DNA of 64,000 nt from JACVRW01 sp963819635 (GTDB lineage Bacteria; Actinomycetota; Thermoleophilia; Solirubrobacterales; Thermoleophilaceae), in assembly GCA_963819635.1 (NCBI GenBank), contig CAWFWX010000008.1, forward strand, positions 199,644 through 263,643, in the 5' to 3' direction. Of this stretch, positions 36,745 to 45,482 are shown one piece after another. Both the position numbers and the translations under genes were made by a program. How positions within the stretch are numbered: the stretch's first letter is position 1; each line of letters begins with the position of its first letter. The notes beneath the pieces are model-generated. The model worked only from the letters and a program-made list of their open reading frames with translations, was not told the DNA's origin and made no database searches.

Positions 36745-37182
36745 CTACGCGTCGCCGGACCGGGTGTCTTCTCCAGATGTGCTGTGTTGCGGACGGCCGA
36801 AGAAGTGCACGACGCATGCGGGAACGAGCGCGCCGGCGGCGGCCGGCGGGAACGAGGCGCGGTACTGCGTGGGCGTGACCCCGTAGGTGCGCTTGAAGCT
36901 GGTCGTGAAGGAGCCGACGCTCTGGAGACCCACGGACATGCAGATGTCCAGGACCGACCGGTCGGTGTTGCGAAGCAGCGCGGCGGCGCGCTCCATCCGG
37001 CGCGTCAGCAGGTACGTGTGCGGCGATTCGCCGAAGGCGGCGCGGAACTCGCGGCTGAAGTGGGCGCGAGAGAGGCCGGCGACGCGCGCCATGTCGTCTA
37101 CGCCAAGCGCCTCGGTGTAGCGGGCGTCCGCGAGGTCCTTCGCCCTGAGCAGGTGGCGCGCAGCAGGGACGACCGTCGTCAC
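36745..37182 (-). CDS. AraC-family transcription regulator (DNA-binding domain only)
   Basis: 145 aa. GTG 37182 overlaps the carboxylase alpha stop (GTGA). Two helix-turn-helix units: VDDMARVAGLSRAHFSREFRAAFGESPHTYLLTRRM and SVLDICMSVGLQSVGSFTTSFKRTYGVTPTQYR. No ligand-binding domain. Placing a bare AraC regulator inside a carboxylase transcript suggests it controls this operon or the VOC gene after it. Confidence 0.85.
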   Translation of the reverse strand: MTTVVPAARHLLRAKDLADARYTEALGVDDMARVAGLSRAHFSREFRAAFGESPHTYLLTRRMERAAALLRNTDRSVLDICMSVGLQSVGSFTTSFKRTYGVTPTQYRASFPPAAAGALVPACVVHFFGRPQHSTSGEDTRSGDA

Positions 37183-38930
37183 TTGATGACGGCGATGGTG
37201 TCGCCGGTGGCGATCGAGCCGCCCTCGGAGACTCCGAGCTCCTCCACGGTGCCTGCCGACGGTGCGGTGATCTCGTTCTCCATCTTCATCGCCTCGATCA
37301 CACAGATTAGGGCGCCCTCGTCGACCTCCGCGCCCTTCTCGACGGCCACCTTCAGGACCGTCCCCTGGAGGGGCGAGACGAGTTCGCCAGGTGCCCCGCC
37401 GCCGCCACTCTTCTTTCGCTCCCGCCTCGGAGCTTTCTTCGCGGGCCCCGCGCCGTTCGCGCCGAGCGCGTCGCCGATGACGGTCACGTCGAAGCGCCGC
37501 CCGGACACCTCGACGGCGTACTCGCGCGACACCTTCTCCGGCTCGTCCTCGTCGGCGGTCTGCTGCGGCGCCGGGAAGGCCAGCTGCTTCAGCCACTCCT
37601 TGTCCTCCACCAGGTCGCGGCAGGTCTCGCCGTTCGCCCACTGCTCCGTGGCGAGCAGCGCCTCGTGGAAGGGGATGAGCGTCTTGAGGCCGCCGATCTC
37701 GTACTCGCCGAGCGCCCGGATCATGCGCCTCGTGGACGCCTCACGGTCCACGTCCCAGACGATCAGCTTGGCGATCATCGGGTCGTACAGGGGCAGCACC
37801 TCGTAGCCCTCCTCGGCGCCGGAGTCGACGCGGACGAACGGGCCCGCCGGCTCGCGGTAGGAGCCCACGCGGCCGGGCGCCGGCGCGAAGTTCTTCGACG
37901 CGTCCTCGGCGTTGATCCGGCACTCGATCGCGTGCCCGCGCACCACCACGTCGTCCTGGGTGTAGGCGAGCGGCTCGCCCGCGGCGATCTTGATCTGCTC
38001 GCGCACGATGTCGATGCCGGTGACCATCTCCGTCACGCAGTGCTCGACCTGCACCCGCGTGTTCATCTCGAGGAAGAAGTACTCGCCGTCCTGGAGGAGC
38101 CCCTCGATGGTGCCGGCGGACTGGTAGCCCACCGCCCGTGCCGCGTCGGTGCCGATCTTGCCGATCCGCTCGCGCAGCTCCGGGTCGACCGCAGGGGCGG
38201 GCGACTCCTCGATCAGCTTCTGGTGCCGGCGCTGGACCGAGCAGTCGCGCTCGAACAGGTGGATGACGTTGTCGTGCCCGTCGGCGAGGACCTGTACCTC
38301 GACGTGACGGGGGTCCGGCAGGTAGCGCTCGACGTAGACGGTGGCATCCGAGAAGAACTTCTCGCCCTCCCGCGAGGCGCCCTCGAACGCCTTCTCCAGC
38401 TCGTCCTCGGACTCCGCCACGCGGAATCCCTTCCCGCCTCCGCCGCCCGCGGCCTTGATCGCCACGGGGTAGCCGATCGAGTCGGCGATCACCTTGCGCG
38501 CGTCCTCGACGGTGTCCACCGGGTCGGTCGTGCCCGGAACGATCGGGACCCCGGCCTCGGCCATGATCTCGCGGGCGCGCGTCTTCGAGCCCATGGCCTC
38601 GATCGCGCTCGCCGGCGGGCCGATGAAGACCACGCCGGCCTCCTCGCATGCCTTGGCGAAGGCGGCGTTCTCGGCCAGGAACCCGTAGCCGGGATGAACC
38701 GCTTCGGCACCCGCCTGCTTCGCGACCTCGATGATCTTCTCGACCACCAGATAGCTCTCGCTCGCGGGCCCGGGGCCGAGCAGGTACGCCTCGTCGGCGC
38801 GCCGGACGTGCGGCGCGTCGCGATCCGGCTCCGAGTAGACCGCGACGCTCGCGATTCCGAGCTCTTCGAGCGTCCGCATCACGCGGATCGCGATCTCGCC
38901 GCGGTTGGCGACTAGTACCTTCTGGAACAT
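37179..38930 (-). CDS. Acyl-CoA carboxylase alpha subunit (biotin carboxylase + BCCP)
   Basis: 583 aa: biotin carboxylase domain (FQKVLVANRGEIAIRVMRTLEE, GGGGGKGFRV, EMNTRVQVEHCVTEM) fused to a C-terminal biotinyl domain with the modified Lys in EAMKMENEIT. This is the actinobacterial AccA3/PccA layout, which serves acetyl- and propionyl-CoA carboxylases. Its beta partner is probably 57657-59222. First gene of the operon with AraC and VOC genes; GTGA coupling downstream. Confidence 0.9.
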   Translation of the reverse strand: MFQKVLVANRGEIAIRVMRTLEELGIASVAVYSEPDRDAPHVRRADEAYLLGPGPASESYLVVEKIIEVAKQAGAEAVHPGYGFLAENAAFAKACEEAGVVFIGPPASAIEAMGSKTRAREIMAEAGVPIVPGTTDPVDTVEDARKVIADSIGYPVAIKAAGGGGGKGFRVAESEDELEKAFEGASREGEKFFSDATVYVERYLPDPRHVEVQVLADGHDNVIHLFERDCSVQRRHQKLIEESPAPAVDPELRERIGKIGTDAARAVGYQSAGTIEGLLQDGEYFFLEMNTRVQVEHCVTEMVTGIDIVREQIKIAAGEPLAYTQDDVVVRGHAIECRINAEDASKNFAPAPGRVGSYREPAGPFVRVDSGAEEGYEVLPLYDPMIAKLIVWDVDREASTRRMIRALGEYEIGGLKTLIPFHEALLATEQWANGETCRDLVEDKEWLKQLAFPAPQQTADEDEPEKVSREYAVEVSGRRFDVTVIGDALGANGAGPAKKAPRRERKKSGGGGAPGELVSPLQGTVLKVAVEKGAEVDEGALICVIEAMKMENEITAPSAGTVEELGVSEGGSIATGDTIAVIK

Positions 38931-40863
38931 CTGGGGGCGGGGAGGTTATCGGCCGGTACTGATCGTCTGCCTCGTCTTGGCGGGCGCCGCCCTCGCGCCG
39001 CCGGCCGACGCCGCGCTGCGCTTCAAGCGCTGCGGCGGATACGGCTTCGCCTGCGCGCGGCTGAGCGTTCCCATGGATCGCACGGGCGCCGTGCCGGGAC
39101 GGGTGTCGCTCCTCGTCGAGCGGGTGCGCGCCCGGCGGCGCGGCGCGCGGGCGCGGCCGCCGCTGTTCGTGCTGGCCGGCGGGCCGGGGCAGTCGGCGAC
39201 CGAGTCGTTCGGCGGCGACTCGCTCGGCGTCCTCTACCCGGCCTACGGGCGCCGCGACCTGATCGTGTTCGACCAGCGCGGCACCGGCCGCTCGGGCCTG
39301 CTGCGCTGCCGCCGGCTCGAGCGCTCCAACCTCCTGCGGGCCGGCTCCGCGGCGGCTGCCTGCGCACGCTCGCTCGGCACGCGCCGCGCCTTCTACACGA
39401 GCCGCGACTCCGCCGACGACATCGAGGCGATCCGGCGGCGGATCGGGGCCGAGCGCATCGCCCTGTTCGGCACCTCCTACGGAACGAAGCTCGCGCTCGG
39501 CTACGCCCAGCGTTATCCGGACCGCGTCGACCGCATGGTGCTCGACTCGGTGGTGGAGCTCGACGGTCCCGACCCCTACTACCTCGACTCGATCGCGGCG
39601 GCGCCGAGGGCACTTCGGTCGCTGTGCCGAAGCCGCTGCCAGTGGACCCCCGACCCGGTCGCGGACCTGTCGCGCCTGGTCGACCGGATCGCCGCGCGCG
39701 GCTCGCTGCGCGGGCGCGTGGTCGACCCCCGGGGGCGGTTGCGCGCCAGCCGCCTGTCGCGCATCGACCTGTTCACGATCCTCGTCGCCGGGGACTTCGA
39801 TCCCGCGCTGCGAGCGGCGTTTCCCGGTGCCGTGCGCGCGGCGCTGGGTGGCGACGCCACGCCGCTCCTGCGGCTGCGCCGCCGCGCCTTCGCGGTCGAC
39901 GCCGAGCCGCCGCCGCCGTCGCTGCTCAGCTCGGGCGTGTACGCAGCCACCACCTGCGAGGAGGTGACATTGCCGTGGGCCCGGACGGCGCCGCCGGATC
40001 CGGGCGAGCGCCACCGCCAGGCCGCGGCGCACGCCTCCGCCATCCCGGGGTCCGCGTTCGAGCCCTTCGACCGTGCGACGGCGCTCGGAAGCGACACGCT
40101 CGCACTCTGCGAGAGCTGGCCGAACGCCCCGCTCACCCCGGCGTTCGGCTCCGGGCCGCTGCCCGACGTGCCCGTCCTCCTCATCGACGGGGAGGACGAC
40201 CTGCGCACGCCGGTCGAGAACGCGAGGCGAACGGCGGAGCTGTTCCCGCGCTCGCAGGTGGTCGTGGCGCCGGCCACCGGCCATTCGGCGATCGGCTCCG
40301 ACTTCAGCGGCTGCGCGCACCGCGCGTTCGCACGCTTCATGCAGCTGCGCCCCGTGCCGGCGCGCTGCGAGCGCGTCCGGCGGGCGTTCGCGCCGGTGCC
40401 GCCGCCGCCGCCGAGGCTCGCCGACGTCGCACGGCTGAAGGGCACGTCCGGGATCCGCGGGCGAACGCTGGCGGCCGTGAGCCTGACGCTCCGGGACGTG
40501 GCCGAGGACGCGGTCACCGAGCTGATCCTGGACCCGCGCGACCCGGACATTGCCCGCGGTGGCGGCCTGCGCGCCGGCCGCTACCGGATCGACTCGAGCG
40601 CCGCGCTCGAGCTGGACCGGGTCGCGTTCGTCCCGGGGGTGACGCTCAGCGGGAGGATCGAGCGCTTCGCGAGCGGACGCCAGCGCGGACGCCTGCGGAT
40701 CGCGGGCGGGGCGGCGCCGCACGGCCTCCTCAGGATCAGGCGCCAGGAGGTGAGCGGCCGCCTCGGGGGGCGCCGGGTCAGGACGGCGTTGAACGCGCCG
40801 GTCGCGATCGTGGCTCTCAGCTCACTGCGCGAGCGCTGGCCGCTCCCCGCCGGGCCTCGCTAG
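38905..40863 (+). CDS. Secreted alpha/beta hydrolase (tripeptidyl aminopeptidase-like)
   Basis: 652 aa: a hydrophobic export signal (VLIVCLVLAGAALAPPADA) followed by a TAP/prolyl-aminopeptidase-type hydrolase. Oxyanion region AGGPGQSA, DQRGTGRSG, nucleophile Ser in FGTSYGTK, Asp in IDGEDDLRTP, and His in ATGHSAIG, then a Cys and a beta-rich C-terminal domain. ATG 38905 overlaps the divergent carboxylase start by 26 bp, which is unusual. A TTG at 38977 would avoid this but cuts the signal peptide. Likely an extracellular peptidase or esterase. Confidence 0.8.
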   Translation: MATSTFWNIWGRGGYRPVLIVCLVLAGAALAPPADAALRFKRCGGYGFACARLSVPMDRTGAVPGRVSLLVERVRARRRGARARPPLFVLAGGPGQSATESFGGDSLGVLYPAYGRRDLIVFDQRGTGRSGLLRCRRLERSNLLRAGSAAAACARSLGTRRAFYTSRDSADDIEAIRRRIGAERIALFGTSYGTKLALGYAQRYPDRVDRMVLDSVVELDGPDPYYLDSIAAAPRALRSLCRSRCQWTPDPVADLSRLVDRIAARGSLRGRVVDPRGRLRASRLSRIDLFTILVAGDFDPALRAAFPGAVRAALGGDATPLLRLRRRAFAVDAEPPPPSLLSSGVYAATTCEEVTLPWARTAPPDPGERHRQAAAHASAIPGSAFEPFDRATALGSDTLALCESWPNAPLTPAFGSGPLPDVPVLLIDGEDDLRTPVENARRTAELFPRSQVVVAPATGHSAIGSDFSGCAHRAFARFMQLRPVPARCERVRRAFAPVPPPPPRLADVARLKGTSGIRGRTLAAVSLTLRDVAEDAVTELILDPRDPDIARGGGLRAGRYRIDSSAALELDRVAFVPGVTLSGRIERFASGRQRGRLRIAGGAAPHGLLRIRRQEVSGRLGGRRVRTALNAPVAIVALSSLRERWPLPAGPR

Positions 40864-42209
40864 GCGGCGACCGCGGGACGCTCACGCACGCGGCGCTCTA
40901 CGACGAGCTCGCCGCCGCGCTCCGGTGCGAACACGATGGCCCGCCGCACGCGGCGCTCGGGCTCGGCGCGCGCGGCGCGGATGTCCAGCCGGGCGACCAG
41001 CTCGCGCAGCACCACCTTCATCTCGAACTGGGCAAAGCTCGCGCCCAGGCAGCGGCGCACGCCGCCGCCGAACGGGATCCACGTGTAGGTGCCCGGTGGC
41101 TTCTCGAGGAAGCGCTCGGGCCGGAACGCGCGCGGCTCGTCGTAGACGTCGGCGCGCCGGTGCAGCAGGTAGATGCAGGGGGCGAGAGTCACCCCCGCGG
41201 GCAGCAGGCGTCCGCCGATCTCCATCGGCTCGACCAGGCGGCGGAGCACGAGGGCGATGACCGGCCGCAGCCTCAGCGTCTCCTTGACGACCGCGTCGAG
41301 ATAGGCGTCCTCACCCGCGTCGATCTCGTCGCGCAGGCGCTCGAGCGCGTGCGGGTGGTGCGTCAGCGCGTCGAGGGCCCAGGCGAGCGCCGTGGCGCTC
41401 GTCTCGTGTCCCGCCACGAGGAGCGTCATGAGCTCGTCGCGGAGCTCCTCATTCGTCATCTCCGTCCCGTCCTCGTGGCGCGCCTGCAGGAGCAGCGACA
41501 GGACGTCGGTCCGCTCCGCGAGGTCAGGCGCTCTGCGCCTGGTCTCGATCTCCTCGTAGATCAGCCTGTTCGCGGGCTCGAGCACCGACCGGATCAGCCC
41601 GAGCTGCGCGATGCGGCGCGGGCCCAGCACGGCGAGGAGAGCCATCCGCCGCGGCTGCGCGGCGAAGGCCAGCGTGTCTCGAAGAACGTCGCCGAGCTGC
41701 TTCACCCGTTCGCTGTCCTGGACGCCGAAGACGGTCCGCGTGATCACCTCGAGCGTGATCGCCTGCATGGTCGGCCACGCCGACAGCGGCTCACCGGCCG
41801 GCCAACGCTCGATCTCGCGTGCGGCGACGCCCGCCATGGTCTCCTCGTAGCCGCGCATCCGCTCGCCGTGGAAGGAGGGGAGCATCAGCTTGCGCTGCGC
41901 CATGTGCGCGTCGTCGTCGAGCAGGAGCACCGAGTGGCTGCCGAGGACCGGCAGCAGCACGATGTTGGCCTCGCCGGCGTGCAGGAGGCGGGGGTCGCCG
42001 GTGAAGATCTGCTTCACCGAGTCCGGATCGCTGATGAACACCCAGGTGCCCTCGTTGGCGATCCTGAGCGTGAACATGTCGCCGTAGCGGCGCGCGGCGT
42101 CCTCCATGAAGGCGGCGGGCCGGGCGATCCAGCGCGCGGTCTGGAGCGCGCGGGGCGTCTTGGGACCGGGGGGTAATTCGTTACGAACGGCAGCGGTGAT
42201 GTGGGTCAC
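40860..42209 (-). CDS. Cytochrome P450
   Basis: 449 aa, full length. I-helix AGHETSATALAWAL, K-helix ETLR in VKETLRLRP, and heme loop FGGGVRRCLGASFAQFEM with the Cys thiolate. Substrate unknown; no ferredoxin or reductase gene is nearby. GTG start at 42209. A 45-bp palindrome lies directly upstream. Its stop shares CTAG with the convergent hydrolase stop. Confidence 0.9.
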   Translation of the reverse strand: MTHITAAVRNELPPGPKTPRALQTARWIARPAAFMEDAARRYGDMFTLRIANEGTWVFISDPDSVKQIFTGDPRLLHAGEANIVLLPVLGSHSVLLLDDDAHMAQRKLMLPSFHGERMRGYEETMAGVAAREIERWPAGEPLSAWPTMQAITLEVITRTVFGVQDSERVKQLGDVLRDTLAFAAQPRRMALLAVLGPRRIAQLGLIRSVLEPANRLIYEEIETRRRAPDLAERTDVLSLLLQARHEDGTEMTNEELRDELMTLLVAGHETSATALAWALDALTHHPHALERLRDEIDAGEDAYLDAVVKETLRLRPVIALVLRRLVEPMEIGGRLLPAGVTLAPCIYLLHRRADVYDEPRAFRPERFLEKPPGTYTWIPFGGGVRRCLGASFAQFEMKVVLRELVARLDIRAARAEPERRVRRAIVFAPERGGELVVERRVRERPAVAA

Positions 42210-42215
42210 GGTACC

Positions 42216-42260
42216 GGTGCCACGAGTTTCCCATGACAGTCATGGGTTTCTCGTGGCACC
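42216..42260. terminator. 45-bp interrupted palindrome
   Basis: GGTGCCACGAG-TTT-CCCATGAC-A-GTCATGGG-TTT-CTCGTGGCACC: 11- and 8-bp perfect arms with a 3x3 internal loop and one-base apex. It lies 5 bp after the aroF stop and 6 bp before the P450 start, both on the minus strand. It would end the sulfur operon and could also act as an operator for the P450. Confidence 0.65.
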
Positions 42261-42265
42261 CTTGG

Positions 42266-43288
42266 CTAGGCGAGGCTTCGACCTGCCAGCTTGGCGTGCG
42301 CCGCCACCTCGGCCGCGAACTCGGCGAAGTCCGCGGTGTAGAGCTGCTGCGGGCCGTCGCACAGCGCAAGCTCCGGATCCTCGGCCACCTCGACGATGAT
42401 GCCGTCGGCGCCGACCGCGGCCGCGGCGCGTGACAGCGGTCCCACCAGGCGGCGGTCGCCCGAAGCGTGCGACGGGTCCACGATCACCGGCAGGTGCGTG
42501 TGCAGCTTCAGCCAGGGCACGGCGCCCAGGTCGAGCGTGAAGCGCATCGCGTTGTCGAACGTGCGGATGCCGCGCTCGCACAGGATGACCCGCTCGTTGC
42601 CCTCCTTGAGCACGTAGTCGGCCGCCTGGAGCAGCTCGTCGAGCGTCGAGGACAGCCCGCGCTTCAGGAGCACCGGCTTCCCGAGCTTGCCGACCACCTC
42701 GAGGAGGCCGTAGTTCTGCATGTTGCGCGCGCCCACCTGGATGACGTCGACGGCATCGCCGAAGGAGTCGGCGAGATCGGCGGAGGTCATCTCGCTCACG
42801 ATCGGCAACCCGGTCTCGGCGCGGGCCTCACGCAGGATCTCGAGCCCCTCGATGCCCAGTCCCTGAAAGGCGAAGGGGGAGGTGCGCGGCTTGAACGCGC
42901 CGCCGCGGAGCATCGAAGCGCCGGCCGCGGCCACGGCGCGGGCAACCCCGAGCGTCTGGTCCCGCGACTCCACCGTGCACGGACCGGCGATGAGGGAGAA
43001 GGTGTCCGGCGCGCCGATCCGGTGGCCGCCTACCTCGAAGATGGTCGGCTCGTGATGCGAGAGCTCACTCGATGCCAGCTTGTAGGGGCGAGAGATCGGT
43101 ACGACCCGATCGACTCCGGGCAGTCCTTCGAGCCCCATCTCACGCACGCCCTCGGGGTCGCCGATCGCCCCGATGGCGGTCGTCAATTCGCCCGGCATCA
43201 CCTTCGCGTGCACGCCGCCCGCCTGCAGGCGCTCTACAACCGCGTCGATCTGGGCGGGCGTCGCCTCGGGTGTCATCACGACCATCAC
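42266..43288 (-). CDS. aroF: 3-deoxy-7-phosphoheptulonate synthase
   Basis: 340-aa DAHP synthase of the Thermotoga-like class: N-terminal ferredoxin-like regulatory domain (MVVMTPEATPAQIDAVVERLQAGG), then the KDO8P/DAHP barrel with IAGPCTVESRDQT, RGGAFKPRTSPFAFQGLG, VGARNMQNYGLL, KPVLLKRG and LPVIVDPSHASG. First step of aromatic synthesis. GTG 43288 overlaps the TauE stop (GTGA), so it is cotranslated at the end of the sulfur operon, an odd partner. Confidence 0.9.
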   Translation of the reverse strand: MMVVMTPEATPAQIDAVVERLQAGGVHAKVMPGELTTAIGAIGDPEGVREMGLEGLPGVDRVVPISRPYKLASSELSHHEPTIFEVGGHRIGAPDTFSLIAGPCTVESRDQTLGVARAVAAAGASMLRGGAFKPRTSPFAFQGLGIEGLEILREARAETGLPIVSEMTSADLADSFGDAVDVIQVGARNMQNYGLLEVVGKLGKPVLLKRGLSSTLDELLQAADYVLKEGNERVILCERGIRTFDNAMRFTLDLGAVPWLKLHTHLPVIVDPSHASGDRRLVGPLSRAAAAVGADGIIVEVAEDPELALCDGPQQLYTADFAEFAAEVAAHAKLAGRSLA

Positions 43289-44172
43289 GTGCCGACCTCG
43301 GTGCGCGTCTTCCGCGAGCGGTACATGGTCACGAGCAGCAGGCCGACGACCGCGAGCGGGAAGGGCACGATCACCGCGACCGGGATGTCGAGCCCCGCCT
43401 TGATGAGGAGCGCAAGCCCGGCGCCGATCAGCACGACGGCGAGGGTGAGGCGGAGCACGGCGGGGTCGACGCGCACCGACCAGTGGCTACCGAGCCAGAC
43501 GCCCGGCACGGAGCCGATCAGGATCGTGCCCGCGAGCCCGAAGTCCACGTTGCCGGCCACCACGTGCGAGAGCCCGGCGGCCCAGAGCAGAATCGCCGCG
43601 TGGAAGACGTCCGTGCCCACCACTCGCTGCGGGGACAGCCTGAAGAGCAGGATCAGCCCGACCGCGATGAGAGCGCCGCTGCCCGCCGAGGTCACGCCGA
43701 GCACGAAGCCGACGCACAGGCCGAGCACCACCGCGGCGATCTTGTGACGGCGCTCCATGTCGATCGTGTCTCGCTCGCGCTCCTGCATCCGCTTCAAGAG
43801 CGCGCGCACGAGCGTGGCCGTGCCGGTCAGGAGCAGCGCCCCCGCCAGGAGGATGATCACGCCGTCCTCGAAGTCGTCCCCGAGCCAGTCGTCGAGCAGC
43901 GTCAGGACGTACACGCCGAAGACCGCGGCCGGCACCGAGCCGATCGCCATCCAGGTCGACAGCTCGAGGTCGACCGTGCGCTGCTTCCAGTGCTTGTAGC
44001 CACCCACCGTCTTCGTGACCGCCGCGTAGGCGAGGTCGGTGCCGATGGCGGTGGTGGGCGTTACGCCGAAGACCAGGATCAGCATCGGCGTCATGAGCGA
44101 CCCTCCGCCGATTCCGGTCATTCCGACGAGGATGCCGACGCCCAGACCGAACGCTACGAGGGCGAAATCCAC
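43285..44172 (-). CDS. Sulfite exporter TauE/SafE-family permease
   Basis: 295-aa membrane protein with about eight helices in two repeats; each half has the family's Gly/Pro-rich start (GVGILVGMTGIGGGSLMTPML; GFVLGVTSAGSGALIAVGLIL). TauE/SafE proteins move sulfite, sulfonates or other anions across the membrane. The place directly after cysN, in the same transcript, suggests sulfate/sulfite handling here. It follows cysN by 18 bp and overlaps aroF by 4 bp. Confidence 0.85.
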   Translation of the reverse strand: MDFALVAFGLGVGILVGMTGIGGGSLMTPMLILVFGVTPTTAIGTDLAYAAVTKTVGGYKHWKQRTVDLELSTWMAIGSVPAAVFGVYVLTLLDDWLGDDFEDGVIILLAGALLLTGTATLVRALLKRMQERERDTIDMERRHKIAAVVLGLCVGFVLGVTSAGSGALIAVGLILLFRLSPQRVVGTDVFHAAILLWAAGLSHVVAGNVDFGLAGTILIGSVPGVWLGSHWSVRVDPAVLRLTLAVVLIGAGLALLIKAGLDIPVAVIVPFPLAVVGLLLVTMYRSRKTRTEVGT

Positions 44173-44190
44173 CCGGCCAGCCTAGAGGCG

Positions 44191-45480
44191 TTAAAGCACC
44201 ATGCCCGCACCGACGGTGTCGTTCGTCGACTCGTCGATGAGGATGAAGCTGCCGGTGGCGCGGTTGCGCCGGTACTCGTCCACGAGCAGCGGCGCGGACA
44301 GCCGGAGGCGGAGCTTGCCGATCTCGTTCAGGCCGAGCTCGCCGGCGCCCTGGTCGCGGTGGAGCGAGTTGACGTCGATCCGGTAGATCACCTCGTCCAC
44401 CTTCGCCAGCGCGGTGCGGCTCGTGTGCTTGATGCGGTAGCGCCCCGCGGGCGAGAGCGGGCGGTCGGACATCCAGCAGACCATCGCGTCGATGTCCTTC
44501 GCCTCCTTCGGCCGGTTGGCCGGACGACAGATCATGTCGCCGCGCGAGACGTCGACGTCGTCCTCGAGCCGAAGCGTCACCGAGAGAGGCGGGTACGCCT
44601 CGTCGAGCTCGCCGTCGAAGGTGTCGATGCCGGCGATGCGCGTTGTGCGCCCCGAGGGGAGGACCACGACCTCGTCGCCGGTGCGGAACACGCCCGAGGC
44701 GACCTCGCCCGCGTAGCCCCGGTAGTCGTGCAGCTCGTCCGACATCGGCCGCGTGACCCACTGGACCGGGAAGCGGGCGTCCTGGAGGTTGCGGTCGGAC
44801 GCCACGTGCACGTGCTCGAGGTGGTAGAGGAGCGACGGCCCCTCGTACCACGGCATGTTCTTCGAGCGCTCGACCACGTTGTCGCCGTGCAGCGCCGAGA
44901 TCGGGATGAAGGTCACGTCCTGCACGTCCAGCTTGGCCGCCCAGCCGGTGAAGTCCGAGCAGATCGCATCGAAGACCTCTTGGTCCCAGTCGACCAGGTC
45001 CATCTTGTTCACGCACACGACCAGGTGCGGAATGCGGAGCAGCGAGGCGATGAAGGCGTGGCGGCGCGACTGCTCGAGCACTCCCTTGCGCGCGTCCACG
45101 AGAACGAGCGCCAGGTCGGCGGTCGAGGCGCCGGTGACCATGTTGCGCGTGTACTGCTCGTGACCGGGCGTGTCGGCGATGATGAACTTGCGCCGCGGCG
45201 TGTGGAAGTAGCGGTAGGCCACGTCGATCGTGATGCCCTGCTCGCGCTCGGCCCGCAGGCCGTCCGTCAGGAGCGCGAGGTTCACGTAGCCGTCGCCGCG
45301 CCGCTTCGAGGTCTCCTCGACGTGCTGGAGCTGGTCCTCGAAGATCGACTTGGTGTCGAACAGGAGCCGGCCGATCAGGGTCGACTTGCCGTCGTCGACG
45401 GAGCCGGCCGTGGCGAAGCGAACGAGCTCCGAGGGGCGGGCGGCCCGGGGCCGCCCGTTGGTGGCCGCGCCCGTGGCCAC
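44191..45480 (-). CDS. cysN: Sulfate adenylyltransferase GTPase subunit
   Basis: 429 aa from GTG 45480, 2 bp after the cysD stop. GTPase motifs: G1 GSVDDGKST, G3 DTPGHEQ, G4 NKMD, plus the elongation-factor-like domains 2 and 3. CysN hydrolyses GTP to drive CysD in making adenosine phosphosulfate. It lacks the C-terminal APS-kinase domain of CysNC, in keeping with a pathway that reduces APS directly. Confidence 0.95.
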   Translation of the reverse strand: MATGAATNGRPRAARPSELVRFATAGSVDDGKSTLIGRLLFDTKSIFEDQLQHVEETSKRRGDGYVNLALLTDGLRAEREQGITIDVAYRYFHTPRRKFIIADTPGHEQYTRNMVTGASTADLALVLVDARKGVLEQSRRHAFIASLLRIPHLVVCVNKMDLVDWDQEVFDAICSDFTGWAAKLDVQDVTFIPISALHGDNVVERSKNMPWYEGPSLLYHLEHVHVASDRNLQDARFPVQWVTRPMSDELHDYRGYAGEVASGVFRTGDEVVVLPSGRTTRIAGIDTFDGELDEAYPPLSVTLRLEDDVDVSRGDMICRPANRPKEAKDIDAMVCWMSDRPLSPAGRYRIKHTSRTALAKVDEVIYRIDVNSLHRDQGAGELGLNEIGKLRLRLSAPLLVDEYRRNRATGSFILIDESTNDTVGAGMVL

Positions 45481-45482
45481 GG

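Noticed and set aside
37741..40722. Very long open frame on the minus strand (about 990 codons) across the carboxylase and hydrolase genes
   Set aside because: It is Arg/Ala/Pro-rich with no fold motifs, while the other strand/frame carries two clear enzymes. Typical of stop-poor GC-rich DNA.
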